Positions 33,910-45,179 of a DNA stretch of 64,000 nucleotides are shown here, one piece after another. Numbering within the stretch: the first letter of the stretch is position 1; the number at the start of each line of letters is the position of its first letter. Made by a program: the position numbers and the translations under genes. The stretch is from Dipteris shenzhenensis (taxonomy: Eukaryota; Polypodiophyta; Polypodiopsida; Gleicheniales): assembly GCA_047967505.1 (NCBI GenBank), contig CM106540.1; one strand, written 5' to 3'. The notes beneath the pieces are model-generated. The model ran no database searches. It saw only the letters and a list, made by a program, of their open reading frames with translations, and was not told the DNA's origin.

Positions 33910-34780
33910 AGGTTTGTTGGCACATTGACCCAAGTCACCCCTCATGGCATGTAATTGACTATATGAAATAATGAAATATAAAGGCTTGTGTGCCTCATGG
34001 TCCAACTAATGTAGTACACACAGACTTGGGGATATTAATCCCATATGCATTGATGTGAAATAGAGGACTTTGGACATATCACAACTTGTTGACGACCCTC
34101 CTCTTCATCCCTTTGGCCTTTTTTTGGGGTGTTTAGGAGGTTATCATGGCTATGGGGTAGAAGATGGGGACCCTTTGCACCTTATGCATCTAGTGTTGAT
34201 AGTAGTAGTTCCTCTAGGTCACTTATATGGTATCTAAGCACTTAAAGCCTAAGAACTATGGAGATTGGATTGGAATGTATGCTGTGTAGCTAATAGCTAT
34301 TATGGAAAGAGAAAGATTGCAAGGATGCACCTATGGGATGTGACTACCAGCATGTGCCTTGATTTGTGATGCACTAGAATTTTTTATTGATGCGTGACTT
34401 GTTTTGTATCACAATGCGTGTGTTGTTTGACTTGGCCCTGCGCGGGTGGTCACATTTAATAGCTAGCCTTGCCCTATATGGGCAGTTAGATTGATGTTTA
34501 GCCAATGGGGCATATTGTTGGACATTGGCCCCTATTCCTCATGGCATGCAATTGAATATATGAAATAATGAAATGTAAAAGGATTGCATGCCTTTGGAAA
34601 TGTTGTACTACACATGGAATTGGGGTGTTATTCCCATATGAATTGATGTCAAAAAGAGGAATTTGGATATATGGGCTTGTTGTAGCACCTTCCTATCTGC
34701 CTTTTTTTGGGTTGTTGAGGAGGTTACCACAACTATGGGGTATAGTAGTGGGATCCTCTACAATTTGTGCATCAGTACAA
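33910..34780. repeat. Direct repeat pair of about 270 bp
   Basis: 33,910-34,190 and 34,515-34,780 share long words in the same order (CCTCATGGCATG, ATATGAAATAATGAAAT, TTTTTTTGGG, CTATGGGGTA) at an offset of about 600 bp. No coding domain is visible in either. The pair could be a short LTR-like or segmental duplication. Confidence 0.7.
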
Positions 34781-35501
34781 ACATGTGGCCCATTTGGGTT
34801 GATGGTAAGCTTGATAGGAAGTGGATGCTTAACCTTATGCATAAAGTTATGGTTTGCCATAGAGCTAAGATGTGAGATGCAGTGATCCAAAAGAGACCAC
34901 GGCCTCCTCATGTATCCCCTTAGGATTGGTGTTTTGCAAAAGAAAAGGCTTTGAAAGAGCCCAAGAGGTGGAACCAATAGTGAAAGGTAGTAGAATCCTA
35001 ACAAGGTAATATCAAAAGTTCCTCCTTGGGAGAGGCTGCAAGGTCACTTAACAACATCTTATATAATATATTCATAACTTGCTATTTTGTCATTTCTTTT
35101 AAGTTATGTATACCTATTCTTTCCTTATTTTTTCTCATGGGACAAATCTTGTTGTTGTAGACTCTTGTTGAAGGATAAGTATAACTATGCTTTTGCTATT
35201 TTGGTGAACTTCCATCCTCTTTTCAAATTATTCTTTAATAGAACATCGAACAATGAAAGCCTTGAGCAAAGCCACCAAAACGGTTGATGCCAAAATACTT
35301 CCCTTTGCTAAGTCCGAAAGTACTTTGACTTTGCTCAATGTTGAAGAACTGGATCTTTACATTAGGCTCTTTTTTTTGCTTGGTTGGATGTCAATCATTC
35401 TAACCTCTATACGATAAATTATACCTATTCTACATGTGCTCATACTTATAGGAATAACACAAAATTTCCATGTTCTACTAGAATAACATTGTGCTTTGAT
35501 T

Positions 35502-35584
<83 letters not shown>

Positions 35585-36190
35585 ATGCCCATCCCCAAGC
35601 TTTTGTTGGAATCTTTTTGCACTACCTTGATAAAATAGGGGGACCAGGAAGGAGTGGATCTAAGTATGTTGCAATAAAAAATATATGTATATCTAGATAT
35701 ATGTATATTTATGGATACATATATAATGATGGTTGTGAAAAAGAAGGGCCTTCCAAATGACTATATTGCCTCAACTCTACAAGGTGAGCATGAGGCACCC
35801 CATACCCTGGATTTATGAGACAAAGTGATGTCATACTATTTATCCATACATAAAGGATTTAACACATTTGGTATGGGTTTACTGAGTTGGAACCTTGAGT
35901 TGGAGCCTTACACAGGGAATCATTTAGAGGGCTCTAGAACTAAGATACCCTCACAGGTGCCCATCGTGAGTAGGGGTTACTAATTAAGAGCCTTACCAAT
36001 TACAGGTTGGGCACTAGCTAAGTACTATGGAAAGAGGTCCTTTATTCTCATTACCATAAATTCAATTGGGGAGATTCCCCATCAATAATATTAATGGCTA
36101 TGGTAATGTTGTAAGCTTACACCTCCTAGGATTGGTCCTCCCTCTTAGGTTTTTCATGGAATGGACGGGGCGTATATTCCAATGGTGACT
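34781..36190. other. Unassigned AT-rich DNA
   Basis: Apart from the microsatellite at 35.5 kb I see no gene, domain or repeat here. Confidence 0.5.
35503..35584. repeat. (CT)n(CA)n compound microsatellite
   Basis: About 63 bp of uninterrupted CT followed directly by about 20 bp of CA. It would be hypervariable between individuals, and long open frames across it are artefacts. Confidence 0.98.
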
Positions 36191-37620
36191 CACATGTCAT
36201 GGGGATCTTGCAGTAATGATGATGGAGTACTCCTCCAAGCTAGTCTAGGTTGAGAGCAATGCATGAAAATGTCATCCACTAGTGTCACTCTAGTGACTCC
36301 CAAATTATTGCAATAACAAATGCATAGGGATAAGAGGAGAAGAAGAAAGAGATAAGAGAGGAGAACATGGCATTCATGAAAGGCACTATTAGTGAACAAG
36401 AGAGAACTAATTCCTTAAAAGAGAACGAGAGCTTGTATTCCAATGTATAGAACCAACAAGTGAAAACCAGAGTCAACCATTTTGCCTTTTATACATGCCA
36501 CCTTTTGAATGGAGGGTTGGCAAACGTATTCCCTTTATACCACTCTCTTTCCACATCCCTTATAATCAACTTGGGCTTATTTGGCTCCAAGGCACAATCC
36601 TAGCTCTAGGGACTTACCACTATCCATCGAATGGCATTGCCAACTAATGTAGTTAACATGCCCCCCTTTCTGTTCTTGATCCAGTCCCCTAGATCATACC
36701 AAGTTCATGGTTCTTGGAGTGTTGTCAAAGAAGATCATTCCTTGTGTGCACATGTATGAAATTTTCCCATTTGCAGTACTTCATAGGTCTTCACTGGATC
36801 CTTTTTTGTTTTGAAATTGTTGTTGGAAGGATGGATATTCCACTATAATTAGCACGACATTGCCTCGGTGATTACAATGTGGGTGGATATATTGGAGCCA
36901 AGTACTTGAGACCGTTCAAAAAAAGAGAAAGAAAAGAAAAATCGAAGGTTTAATTTAGTAAGAAGAAGGTTTTAGTAGGTGTTGATGTAATATCTGAGTG
37001 GTGTTAGTGTTGGATGAGTAAGTACCAGTGTATTATCAAGCTCCTCCTTAAGTCCCATATTTGCTTTGAGTGGTACTTTTATTGGATTCTTGCTAGACTA
37101 TGTCTTTGAGATGCCATGTTACTAAGTGTGAAATTTTGCATGACATTTTGTCTTGCTTCTATGCATAGAGCTTCCATGTAAATCCATTTCATGGATTACA
37201 TTACATTGAGGGTTTTGCTTGGTAGTCCCTTTTATCCCAATAAGGTAGAGGCAATCAGGAGCTTTATTTTTCTGAGTCATCAAATCAAGAGGAGTTTGAT
37301 AATACACCATATCAACTCCTAAAATGAGGACTATGGCTGAAGGGGTTTATAGGATCTTGGATTCTAGGAAAGTCCTCTAAGTTAAAATGGATATTACATT
37401 GGGAGGCTCAAATGGTTAATTGGGTACTAATGCTACGTAGATGAAAGAGAAAGAAAAGGAACAAGGCAAAAATAAAAAGAAGAGGGAGATTGATTGGAGT
37501 CAGCTAATGAAGGGTGGGGTTAGTAAATGCAAGTGAAACAAAATGTTTGAGGATTACAAGAAACTCATCCAGATAGTCATCAAATTCACCCTACAATCAA
37601 TCTTATGCCTTGGAGCTATT
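36191..37620 (-). repeat. Dispersed LTR-like repeat, copy 2
   Basis: Partner of 21396-22885, with the same landmark words in the same order. On the minus strand it follows the integrase remnant and TQEP block (39.25-37.64 kb), which is the position of a 3' LTR. That placement is the best evidence that this repeat is the LTR of the family carrying the TQEP block. Confidence 0.7.
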
Positions 37621-37639
37621 TGTGTAGGATATTTGTTGT

Positions 37640-38640
37640 TTTGTATGTGGAGGAGTGCCAATGGACACTGGAGATTGATGTCTCTTTAACTGGCCCTAGA
37701 CCTTGAGGAAGTTATTAGGGTTGCGTACACTTTTTTGGTAAAGATTTCCTTACCACGGTAGTAACATTTTGTTAAGGTCTCTTGTTTCTTCCATTGCTGC
37801 AGCAAGTTCTTGTGAACCTACTCCATAGTTAGGAGTAGGTTCTTGTGTAGCTACTACCAATGTATTATCGGTTGTCATAAGATCAAACTTTTAGGGCCTC
37901 CACTCTGATTTTTGTGGATCTAGTGGGGTGAACTTCACCATGATACAAGCATGAGAAGGTGGGCTACCGTGATGATGCTTACAGATCCGCATTTGAGTGT
38001 TTCCATCATAATGTCCCCTTGATCCCAATCTTCTTGTGCCTTTATCGATTATATCCTCTTACATCTTCAAAAATCATTGTATCATCGTAATATATAAAGT
38101 GATATATGTTCTCTGTAGAAAAATGTTAGTAGGACGGCAATGTTTCGGAGGTCTTCTATTTTTGTTGAGCCCAAGTTGCTTTTGAGAAACTTGCTAGTGA
38201 AAATAATGCATCATTCTCACTAGAAGTTCTTGTGTTACTTCCATGGAATTTGGCATGGTTGGTGTGACGTGTCATAATGTTAAATTTCTTACTAAGGAAG
38301 GTTCTTGTGTAGCTTCCAAAGTAAATTCCATTCTTTTCATGGCAGGTTCTTGTGTTACCTTCTCTTTTTTGGAGACAAATTCTTGTGTAATTGCCCTTTG
38401 CCTTGAAGATAATGCAATGAATTCAACTACGTTTTGATAGATTGGTGGTTGAGTAGGTTCTCATGTTATTGTCTCTCTTTTTGAGACAGGTTCTTGTGTA
38501 CCTACTCATCCAAAATTAAGATCTAGTAAAGTCTCTATTTTGGGGACTCAGTTGCCCTAGGTTGTACAGTAAAGCCATTCTAAAAGCCAAGTTCTTAGTT
38601 TCAATCAAGAGGATACACTCTACCTCATAGATACAAAATA
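37640..38640 (-). repeat. Coding-like block with TQEP repeats, copy 2
   Basis: Inverted copy of 18440-19655. The complement word GTTCTTGTGT and variants occurs eight times (near 37805, 37839, 38225, 38300, 38345, 38380, 38458, 38491), again in pairs about 33-35 bp apart. Flanking matches include the CACTCCTCCACA word and the AGGGTGAAT...GAGTTTCTTGTAATCCT stretch found near 19,560-19,620. It is frame-broken, and the product is unidentified. Confidence 0.6.
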
Positions 38641-38859
38641 AGGTGAAACCCAATCATTTTCTCATATGTGAGGTTGTGGAACCATTGAGCCTGTCCGGCC
38701 TTTTGGTCCCAATCTCAAGGGTGAGAACCCATTCTTCTTGTGGAAGTTCATAGGACTAGATTTCTCCTCCCCACTTGTTTATTTTCTTTCAATTTATAGG
38801 GCATGTGACAACCCAACGATGACGGAGAGCTGCTCTAGTAGCCCCTAAATGAGATCAGC

Positions 38860-39250
38860 CTCATGAAGCGAGTGCCCCAATCCATGACAATTTCCGAGTT
38901 ATAAGGTGTGATGGCCCAATGGATGATGGGGAGATGATCTACTAGCCCCTTAATGATATTGTTCAAGAAGTGGGTGTAGTAATCGATTACAATTTTCTTA
39001 AGGTCACAAAAATGGTAGATCAAGAATCTATAAAAAAGTTAGTTACTATGTTCGCATAGTAGGCAATGCCTTGGACCACTTAGTAAAGTACTATGTTGTC
39101 ACTGACATATATGATGTTTTAGAAAATGGATGAGGAGATAGGGACAATGAAATCAATGCCCCATTTCTCGACATAAATTGGGACTAGATGTCGAGTTTTG
39201 TTCCCCTCAATTTTCCTGATTGGCAACAAGCATCCTATGTATCCACATAG
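38860..39250 (-). pseudogene. Gypsy integrase remnant
   Basis: The minus strand reads EKWGIDFIVPISSSIF near 39,110-39,165, matching the gypsy integrase KWGIDF.GPI block with the first catalytic Asp. Further on, IVMDWGTRFM near 38,860-38,890 resembles the second-Asp block (SDRGTHF). Intervening frames are shifted. It lies about 0.2 kb upstream, on the same strand, of TQEP copy 2, as at 16-18.5 kb. Confidence 0.55.
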
Positions 39251-40059
39251 GTGTGGCTATCTTTTATAATTGATGGTGACACCTAGTACCCAACATCTAA
39301 GGGTCTTATACCTTGCAAAGTTGCATCTGCAATATAGGCTTTCTTCTACCTTGCAAAGTGGCCTCTGGAGTTGGAATCATGAAATTCTCGAAGACAAGGG
39401 GGATCTCTTTGGAGGAAATGTACCTTGAAAGGTACCTTCTCTCTCATGGTTTTTTGAGTCTTTCATGTTCCTACCCAAGGTTCTATGCAACCTTGATCTT
39501 CATTCATACACAATAAAATATTATTGGCTAAGAACCAAACTTTCTTCTCCCCAAGTTACCTCTATGGTTGACTTTAGGCTAAAATGAGTTTATGCGATGA
39601 ACAAGGGGGTAGGTTAAGATCCAAGAATGTTTTGTAAGGTAAGTATCATTTGGATAACATGCTTGGGACTTAGTAGACTGGGTTTATGTTAAGTGCAACC
39701 TTGGAATGGCCTATGAGCAATTAATCTTTTCTAGAATGACATTTTTTGTGTTCCCATCCTGAGGTTTTCTCAAGAATAGAAAATATTAGAAATGGATCTC
39801 AAGGACTCAAAGTGAGTTAAAACCATAAAAATTCTTAGACATAAAGTATTAGTGGGTCATGTGTATACCCTTGGTGAGCTACAAGGCCTTAAAGTTGCAT
39901 TCTAGCTAATTTTTGGACATGAAACAAGATGGTTCAAGATTTCCAAATTCAAATTTGAGTGTTTAAGCCCTAGGGTGCCAACTCAATAAGTAATATGTTA
40001 CTACCCTCATCCTAAATCGAGGGTATGGGGGGACAAGGTCCATATATAATATGCAGATG

Positions 40060-40300
40060 CATATGCATAAGCTCCTTCTTTTTTTTCCGCATGAGCATAA
40101 GCTCATGCTTATGCTCATGCATGAGCATGAGCTTATGCTTAAGTTTCCGCATAAGCTATGCTTATGCATGAGCTTATGTAGAAATAGAGAATGAGAGAAG
40201 CTTATGCTTCTCTCATTCTCTATTTCCGCATAAGCTCCTTCTCTTTTTATGCATAAGCTCCTTCTTTTTTTTCCGCATGGGCATAAGCTCATGCTTGACA
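40060..40300. repeat. Compound foldback of GCATAAGCTT-type words
   Basis: Nested palindromes of GCTTATGC/GCATAAGC and CATGAGC/GCTCATG fill this stretch. A perfect 21-bp hairpin has arms at 40181-40201 and 40206-40226 with a 4-base loop. The word GCATAAGCTCCTTCTTT recurs at about 40,066, 40,229 and 40,252. No coding content is credible. Confidence 0.9.
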
Positions 40301-40541
40301 AGCTTTCTAATTTGACATCCGCGAGCAAATTAGGGTGGAACTAGAATTATTTTGCACGATCTAGAATATGAGTAGCCATCCCGTAGGGAAGGATTCGCAA
40401 GGTTTGAGGCCTTATGAACTGTAGCCCATCCACATTACCAGAAGCATGCACATACTACACACACCCACCATAAACCTATGTAGCCATCCTGGCATCATCA
40501 TTCTCATGCAGAGACACAGTCTTGATCCAATACAATAGGCG

Positions 40542-40561
40542 CACACACACACACACACACA
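40542..40561. repeat. (CA)n microsatellite
   Basis: An uninterrupted run of about ten CA units. Confidence 0.97.
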
Positions 40562-40629
40562 GAATCATAAATGCAAAGTTGTGATAATAACATTTCATTG
40601 TGATGCATTTGAATGATGGATGTTAGAGT

Positions 40630-40985
40630 TGATTCGATAGGGCAATAAAGGAGAAAATGCATCACTTGAAAGAAACATTGGGATCCTCTACATTATGGAA
40701 ACGGTTTGAGGATGCCGCTAGTGCTATCAAACCTATTTTATATTTGCTTAGGGCTTTGGACTCAAAGTCTCCAACAATTGAAAAAGCATGGATTCACTTT
40801 TAGAGTATTGAGCAAGCTCTTATTGTGAGGAACCCCCCTGCTAGCCCGAGCCAAGAGAATGAGAGAAGACCATTTAATGCTACAAAATGCAAGGAATTGT
40901 GGCAATTGTTTAGGCTGCAATGGGAGAAAACCATTGCATAGTGTTGGGTACCTTTTAGACCCCGAGTGGTGGAATATGAATCCTG
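40630..40985 (+). pseudogene. hAT-family transposase fragment
   Basis: The plus strand reads LWKRFEDAASAIKPILYLLR, then SPTIEKAWIHF, then (frame change) ELWQLFRLQWEKT and PLHSVGYLLDPEWWN. This matches the segment between DUF659 and the C-terminal dimerisation domain of plant hAT-like proteins (W......A...I.P....LR..D..P, LH..GY.LNP). It stops abruptly near 40,985, where gypsy gag begins. Confidence 0.65.
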
Positions 40986-41635
40986 AAGAGATCCCAATTG
41001 TTATGCTCATCAAGAGAGATTTTCTTCCCTCACACTTCAAAGCAAAAACCAAACAACAGTGGGACACTTTTAGGCAGTTCGATAAGGAAACGATCTCCAC
41101 ATATACTGATAGATTTTGGCAAACGTTGATCCAATTACAATCCTTGGAGAAAGTTAATGAGCGAGATCAACGCAAAAAGTATGTGGCAAGTCTAAGTTGA
41201 GAGTCAAGATTAACATGTTTCATCCTCGCTCACTAAGCTATGCAATTTCTCTTGCAATGAATTGTGAAAGGAAGGAAGAATGGGATCCCAAAAGAAGGAA
41301 AAGATTCGGAACGGCATGTACCCTTCAATAAGAAAAAGAGATTTGATAAAAAGCCCTTCTTTAAATCTAAAAATGGTTTTGCTCCACAGAAGACAGATTC
41401 TTCTTCGAAGCCGAACGGTGGGAATTTTCCAAAGAAAGAAATAAGGTGTTTCAAATGCAACAAAGTGGGACACATAGCCACTGAGTGTCCCGAAAGAAAG
41501 AAGACCCTGACGGCGAAACTGCACATGATTGACGATGAAGCAACCAAGCAAGAGGGAGGTAAGTATAATTGTCATGCTCTTCTAAAGATGAAAGGTTTCA
41601 TTAAGATGATGGAGGATATTGAAAAGTTACCTTAG
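40986..41635 (+). pseudogene. Ty3/gypsy gag fragment with intact CCHC knuckle
   Basis: The gag core reads QWDTFRQFDKETISTYTDRF then WQTLIQLQSLEKVNERDQ (to 41,200, ending in a stop). A basic linker and the zinc knuckle CFKCNKVGHIATECPERKK follow at about 41,450-41,505, with all four metal ligands present. The knuckle sits in an open frame from 41264 to 41635. Protease and pol do not follow. Confidence 0.85.
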
Positions 41636-43240
41636 GTGTCACTATGGTAGAGCAACTAATGCAATTAGTGACTTATATTATTCATAAGCCACATGCGCTA
41701 GCCCTATTTGGAAGTGGGAGCTTGTGAGATTGACGAAGATACGATTTGGCTACATCTTTTTGGTTGCTGGCAAGTATGATTCATGAGTTATAATTTATTA
41801 ATTATGATTCTTGAAATGATTAAGTGCTCTTCTATTGGATTTTGGAATAGAGTAGATCTAGACTCTAATGTCTACAGTCTATACTACTGCAAAATCCAGA
41901 TTTCAAATTATATTTTATTCTTGACTTACAAGGGCTTAATTTTCATAGGTTGGTAAAGACCAAAGGGACTCTTTGTCGCATGTTGACTAGTTTAGATTGA
42001 TTGGATCAAGGTTAACTGTCAGACATAACATGGAGGGAATTACTTTTAACAATCGTTTTTGGCAAGAAGCCCTCGGCATTCATTTTCCATAGAGCCCTTG
42101 TACTTCGTGCTTTGTAGCTTTAGCAATGAGGGTTGTACAATGGGTCTATTATATGAGATTATGTATAAGCTTCGAACGATAACACAGGATTGCCTTATTC
42201 TCAACCAAGCAAGTTTACATAAAAGTTTTATAACTTGCAACTTTTAAGTACTAAGTTCTCTTGGCAATTTCTCTAGTACAAAGAGACAACGGGATGGTTG
42301 CTCTTACTTACAGGAGATTTTTTGGGATTTTGAATCCTTCATTGCAGAACCTAGCTTGTCGCATCCTCTCACTAGATTGCACCTCAAGTCCACCAGCTGA
42401 GAGGATATGGAGCATATGGACATGTGTATGAAAAAGAAGAATAAACAAGTACGTTCTTAGTTTGTACCTCAGGTCGAGACTGAGGTTATGTGCAGACATA
42501 CACGAATAGAAGAAATACCAAATTTGGGCTAAGGAGGATGGAGCTTTGCTCCACAAGTGTCAAGACAGTAGCGAGGGAGCAGATGGTGACCTCCTAAATA
42601 TGTGGTCACCCCCTAGTGCCAAGCTCCACTCTCTCAATTGTCTTGTTGTGTGTGTGAGGCCCACAATTCTACCCACGACCACCTTGTCCTAAACTAAACT
42701 ACTTGCTACACCTGTTGCTTATTAGCTAGAGAAAGAATGACCTTAACGGGCTATGGGATTCGAGGGAGATGCCATAGAGCCCCTCTAGCCAACAGACCAA
42801 GGGTCACCACCAAGATTTGTTTTCTTTGAAAAAGCACCAAAACTCCCGCTATGAAGAAGGGAAAAGAAAAAAGAAGCCATCTAGAAGGTGGGCAGGCAAG
42901 CTGCCTCACCCCCAAGAGAGGCCGAGGAGAGCCCTTGAAGAAAGAGGCACTTCAAGAAGCCTCTATGACCCCAACCCAAACACCCCAAGGCCCAAGGGTC
43001 GATGGAGTAGTCGAGAGAGGGCTGAAAGGCTACAAAGAGGTCCTTTGGAAAAGGAAAAAGGGCCCAACCTACTTTCTAGGATGGTACGTGCCCACACATG
43101 GGCTATGAGCAATGTTGGTTACTCACTAAGGTAGCACCAAGAGTAGGTTGTTGCTCCAAGGTACATGGAGCCTTGTAGGCAGCTCTAAAGCACCACCCAC
43201 AGGCCACAAACCAAGGCAATAGGCAGCGTAGAAAGGACAA
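41636..43240. other. Unassigned DNA
   Basis: No domain is recognised. 42,817-43,134 contains overlapping basic, Arg/Lys/Pro-rich open frames in two registers. Their composition follows the local purine bias, so I do not call a gene. Confidence 0.5.
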
Positions 43241-43244
43241 AGTG

Positions 43245-43710
43245 GGGGAGCAAGAAGAGCATGGGAGGGAGGCGAGAAGGAAGAGGCAAGAAGCAAGAAG
43301 CCACAGGTAGGAGGAGAGAGAAGTGGGTACGGAGGAGATGAGGGGGGGAATGGTGGGGAAGGAGGCAAGGAGGAGGCAAGGTGAGGCAAAGAGATGGCGG
43401 GGGAGAAGGCAAAGATGAGGTGGGGGCAAAGTGGGAGGTGGAGGGCTGAAGGAAGGAGGGAGAAGGTAGGGGAGGAGGCAGAGATGAGGCAGCGAGGAAG
43501 GTGGGAGGAGGTAGGGGAGGAGGCAGAGATGAGGTAGCAAGGAAGGTTGGGAGATGGCAGGGAGGAAGGCAAGAGATGGCAAGGGAGGAGGCGGAGATGA
43601 GGTGGGGAGGAGGGTGGGAGATGGTGGGAGATGGCAAGGAGGAAGGCAAGAGAAGGCGGGAGATGGTGGAGAAGGGATGAAGGAAGGAGGGAGATGGCGA
43701 GGGAGCACAG
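43245..43710. repeat. Polypurine minisatellite (GGGAGG/GATGGCAAGG type)
   Basis: About 465 bp of nearly pure purine on the plus strand, built of irregular 20-30-bp units such as GGGAGGAGGCAGAGATGAGG. Many runs of three or more G could form G-quadruplexes or triplex DNA. Three long minus-strand open frames over it are composition artefacts (Pro/Ser/Leu repeats in every frame). Confidence 0.9.
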
Positions 43711-44214
43711 CAGGAGCAACCAAGAGCTTGATATTTCTTTTGATCGGTGGAGTCTTAGGAAAGAAAATGATGACTTAAAAAAAGGGTAAAACAAAACTAC
43801 AAACCAAATTTGTAAGTCTTGTTTATCCTTCCAAAGGTATTTGGTGCTAGTGATGGGTATGCTTTTATTGGCTAAAATCCACTTGCACTCAAATACTAGT
43901 TGGACAAACTTAGTATTTTATTTTTTTAGTTGCATGAAATATTTTAGTTTGTAAAGTAGTTACTTTAGATAAGATTAGTATGTGTAGTTTGTTGGTTGCA
44001 TGAAATGTTCTAGGTTTTAACATAGTTAGTTTTTAAAAATAGTTGCTTTTTGAAATATTTGGTTATATTTTCCTTTAGTAGAGTAGAAATATTTATATAT
44101 ATGCAGGTTTTTGTTTAATAAAAATTCAATGTGTTGGTTGGAGGTTTGCATAATCTGACTTGTAACAACTCGCTCATCACTGATAAAGAATATTAGTCCA
44201 TGTGCCACTTGGGG

Positions 44215-44870
44215 GTTCACTAATGCCAGTCCATAATAACTCATAGATGGATATAAAGTAATAACTCATAGATGGATAACTTGGGGGTTCGCTAATGCCA
44301 TCCCGTAATAACTCATAGATGGATATAAAGTTTATGTCATACTAGTAGTAAATTGCAAAAAAGGACTCAAGAGTGTAGAGAGAATACTTGACTTTGAAAC
44401 GATTGTGGAGCTCATAGTTGCTGGCTCATAGCAACTCATAAAATTAAGTCACATGCTTGTAGACAGTAACCAATTACAATTCATAGATTATAGTATACAC
44501 ACGCTTACAATCCATGGTTAAAGGTTTCTATATACTATTAAGTGCAAACTAGCCCATGACTCCATAGGACTCCATACTTGTTTAGAATAGATACTGGCAA
44601 GTTTACGGCTTAAAACATACATTGGCTTAGAGCTTAGAGGAAAAAATTGCATGGTAGTGCTCATGTAGTCCATGATTAAAGGTTTCCATATACTATTTAA
44701 GTGCAAAAAATTAAAAATAGTGATGTTGCATATGGTGCAATTTCTAGCCCATGATTCCACTCTTGTTTAGAATAGTCTATAGATACTGGTGGGTTCACAG
44801 TTTAGAACGCACACTAGCTTAGAGTTTAGAGAAAAACATTGCATGGTAGTGATCATGGTGCAGAGAGATG
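44215..44870. repeat. Tandem duplications upstream of the hAT pseudogene
   Basis: The unit AACTCATAGATGGATA occurs at about 44,239, 44,263 and 44,311. A second, longer pair starts CCATGGTTAAAGG at 44511 and CCATGATTAAAGG at 44670 (offset about 159 bp); copy 2 carries about 40 extra bases. The word GAGAAAAACATTGCATGGTAGTG closes both. This could be subterminal repeat DNA of the hAT element, but no terminal inverted repeat was identified. Confidence 0.75.
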
Positions 44871-45179
44871 CTTACTTGAGAGAGAGAGGGACGTGGGAAA
44901 ATGTACTGTGCCATCCCATGCCTATGTTAATAGGTAGATTACCACGTTTATGATCATCCAATCATGTCGAGAGGATGATTTGTCTCTCTTGAGGTCCAGC
45001 AAACTTGCATGAATTCCCCCAGTTAGTTTTGCCACTTCTACTTTTTGGATTTGCAACAACTGGAAATAAAACCAAATATTGTTATTTGTCTTGACTCCTA
45101 AATTTTATGTTATAGACATAAACATAGAAAGATAAATAGATCACTCACTCCAATTTGCTAATGTTTCTCTTATAGCCTT

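Noticed and set aside
34225-34300. Copia-like primer site TGGTATCTAAGC followed by KNYGDWIGM-like peptide
   Set aside because: Two mismatches in the primer site, no LTR end, and the gag-like match is only a few residues.
42817-43134. 105-codon Arg/Pro-rich plus-strand frame
   Set aside because: A second frame over the same DNA is equally open and basic; composition explains both.
43103-43794. Three long overlapping minus-strand open frames (154-222 codons)
   Set aside because: They lie over the polypurine minisatellite in all three frames and encode only Pro/Ser/Leu-rich repeats; the lack of stops follows from composition.
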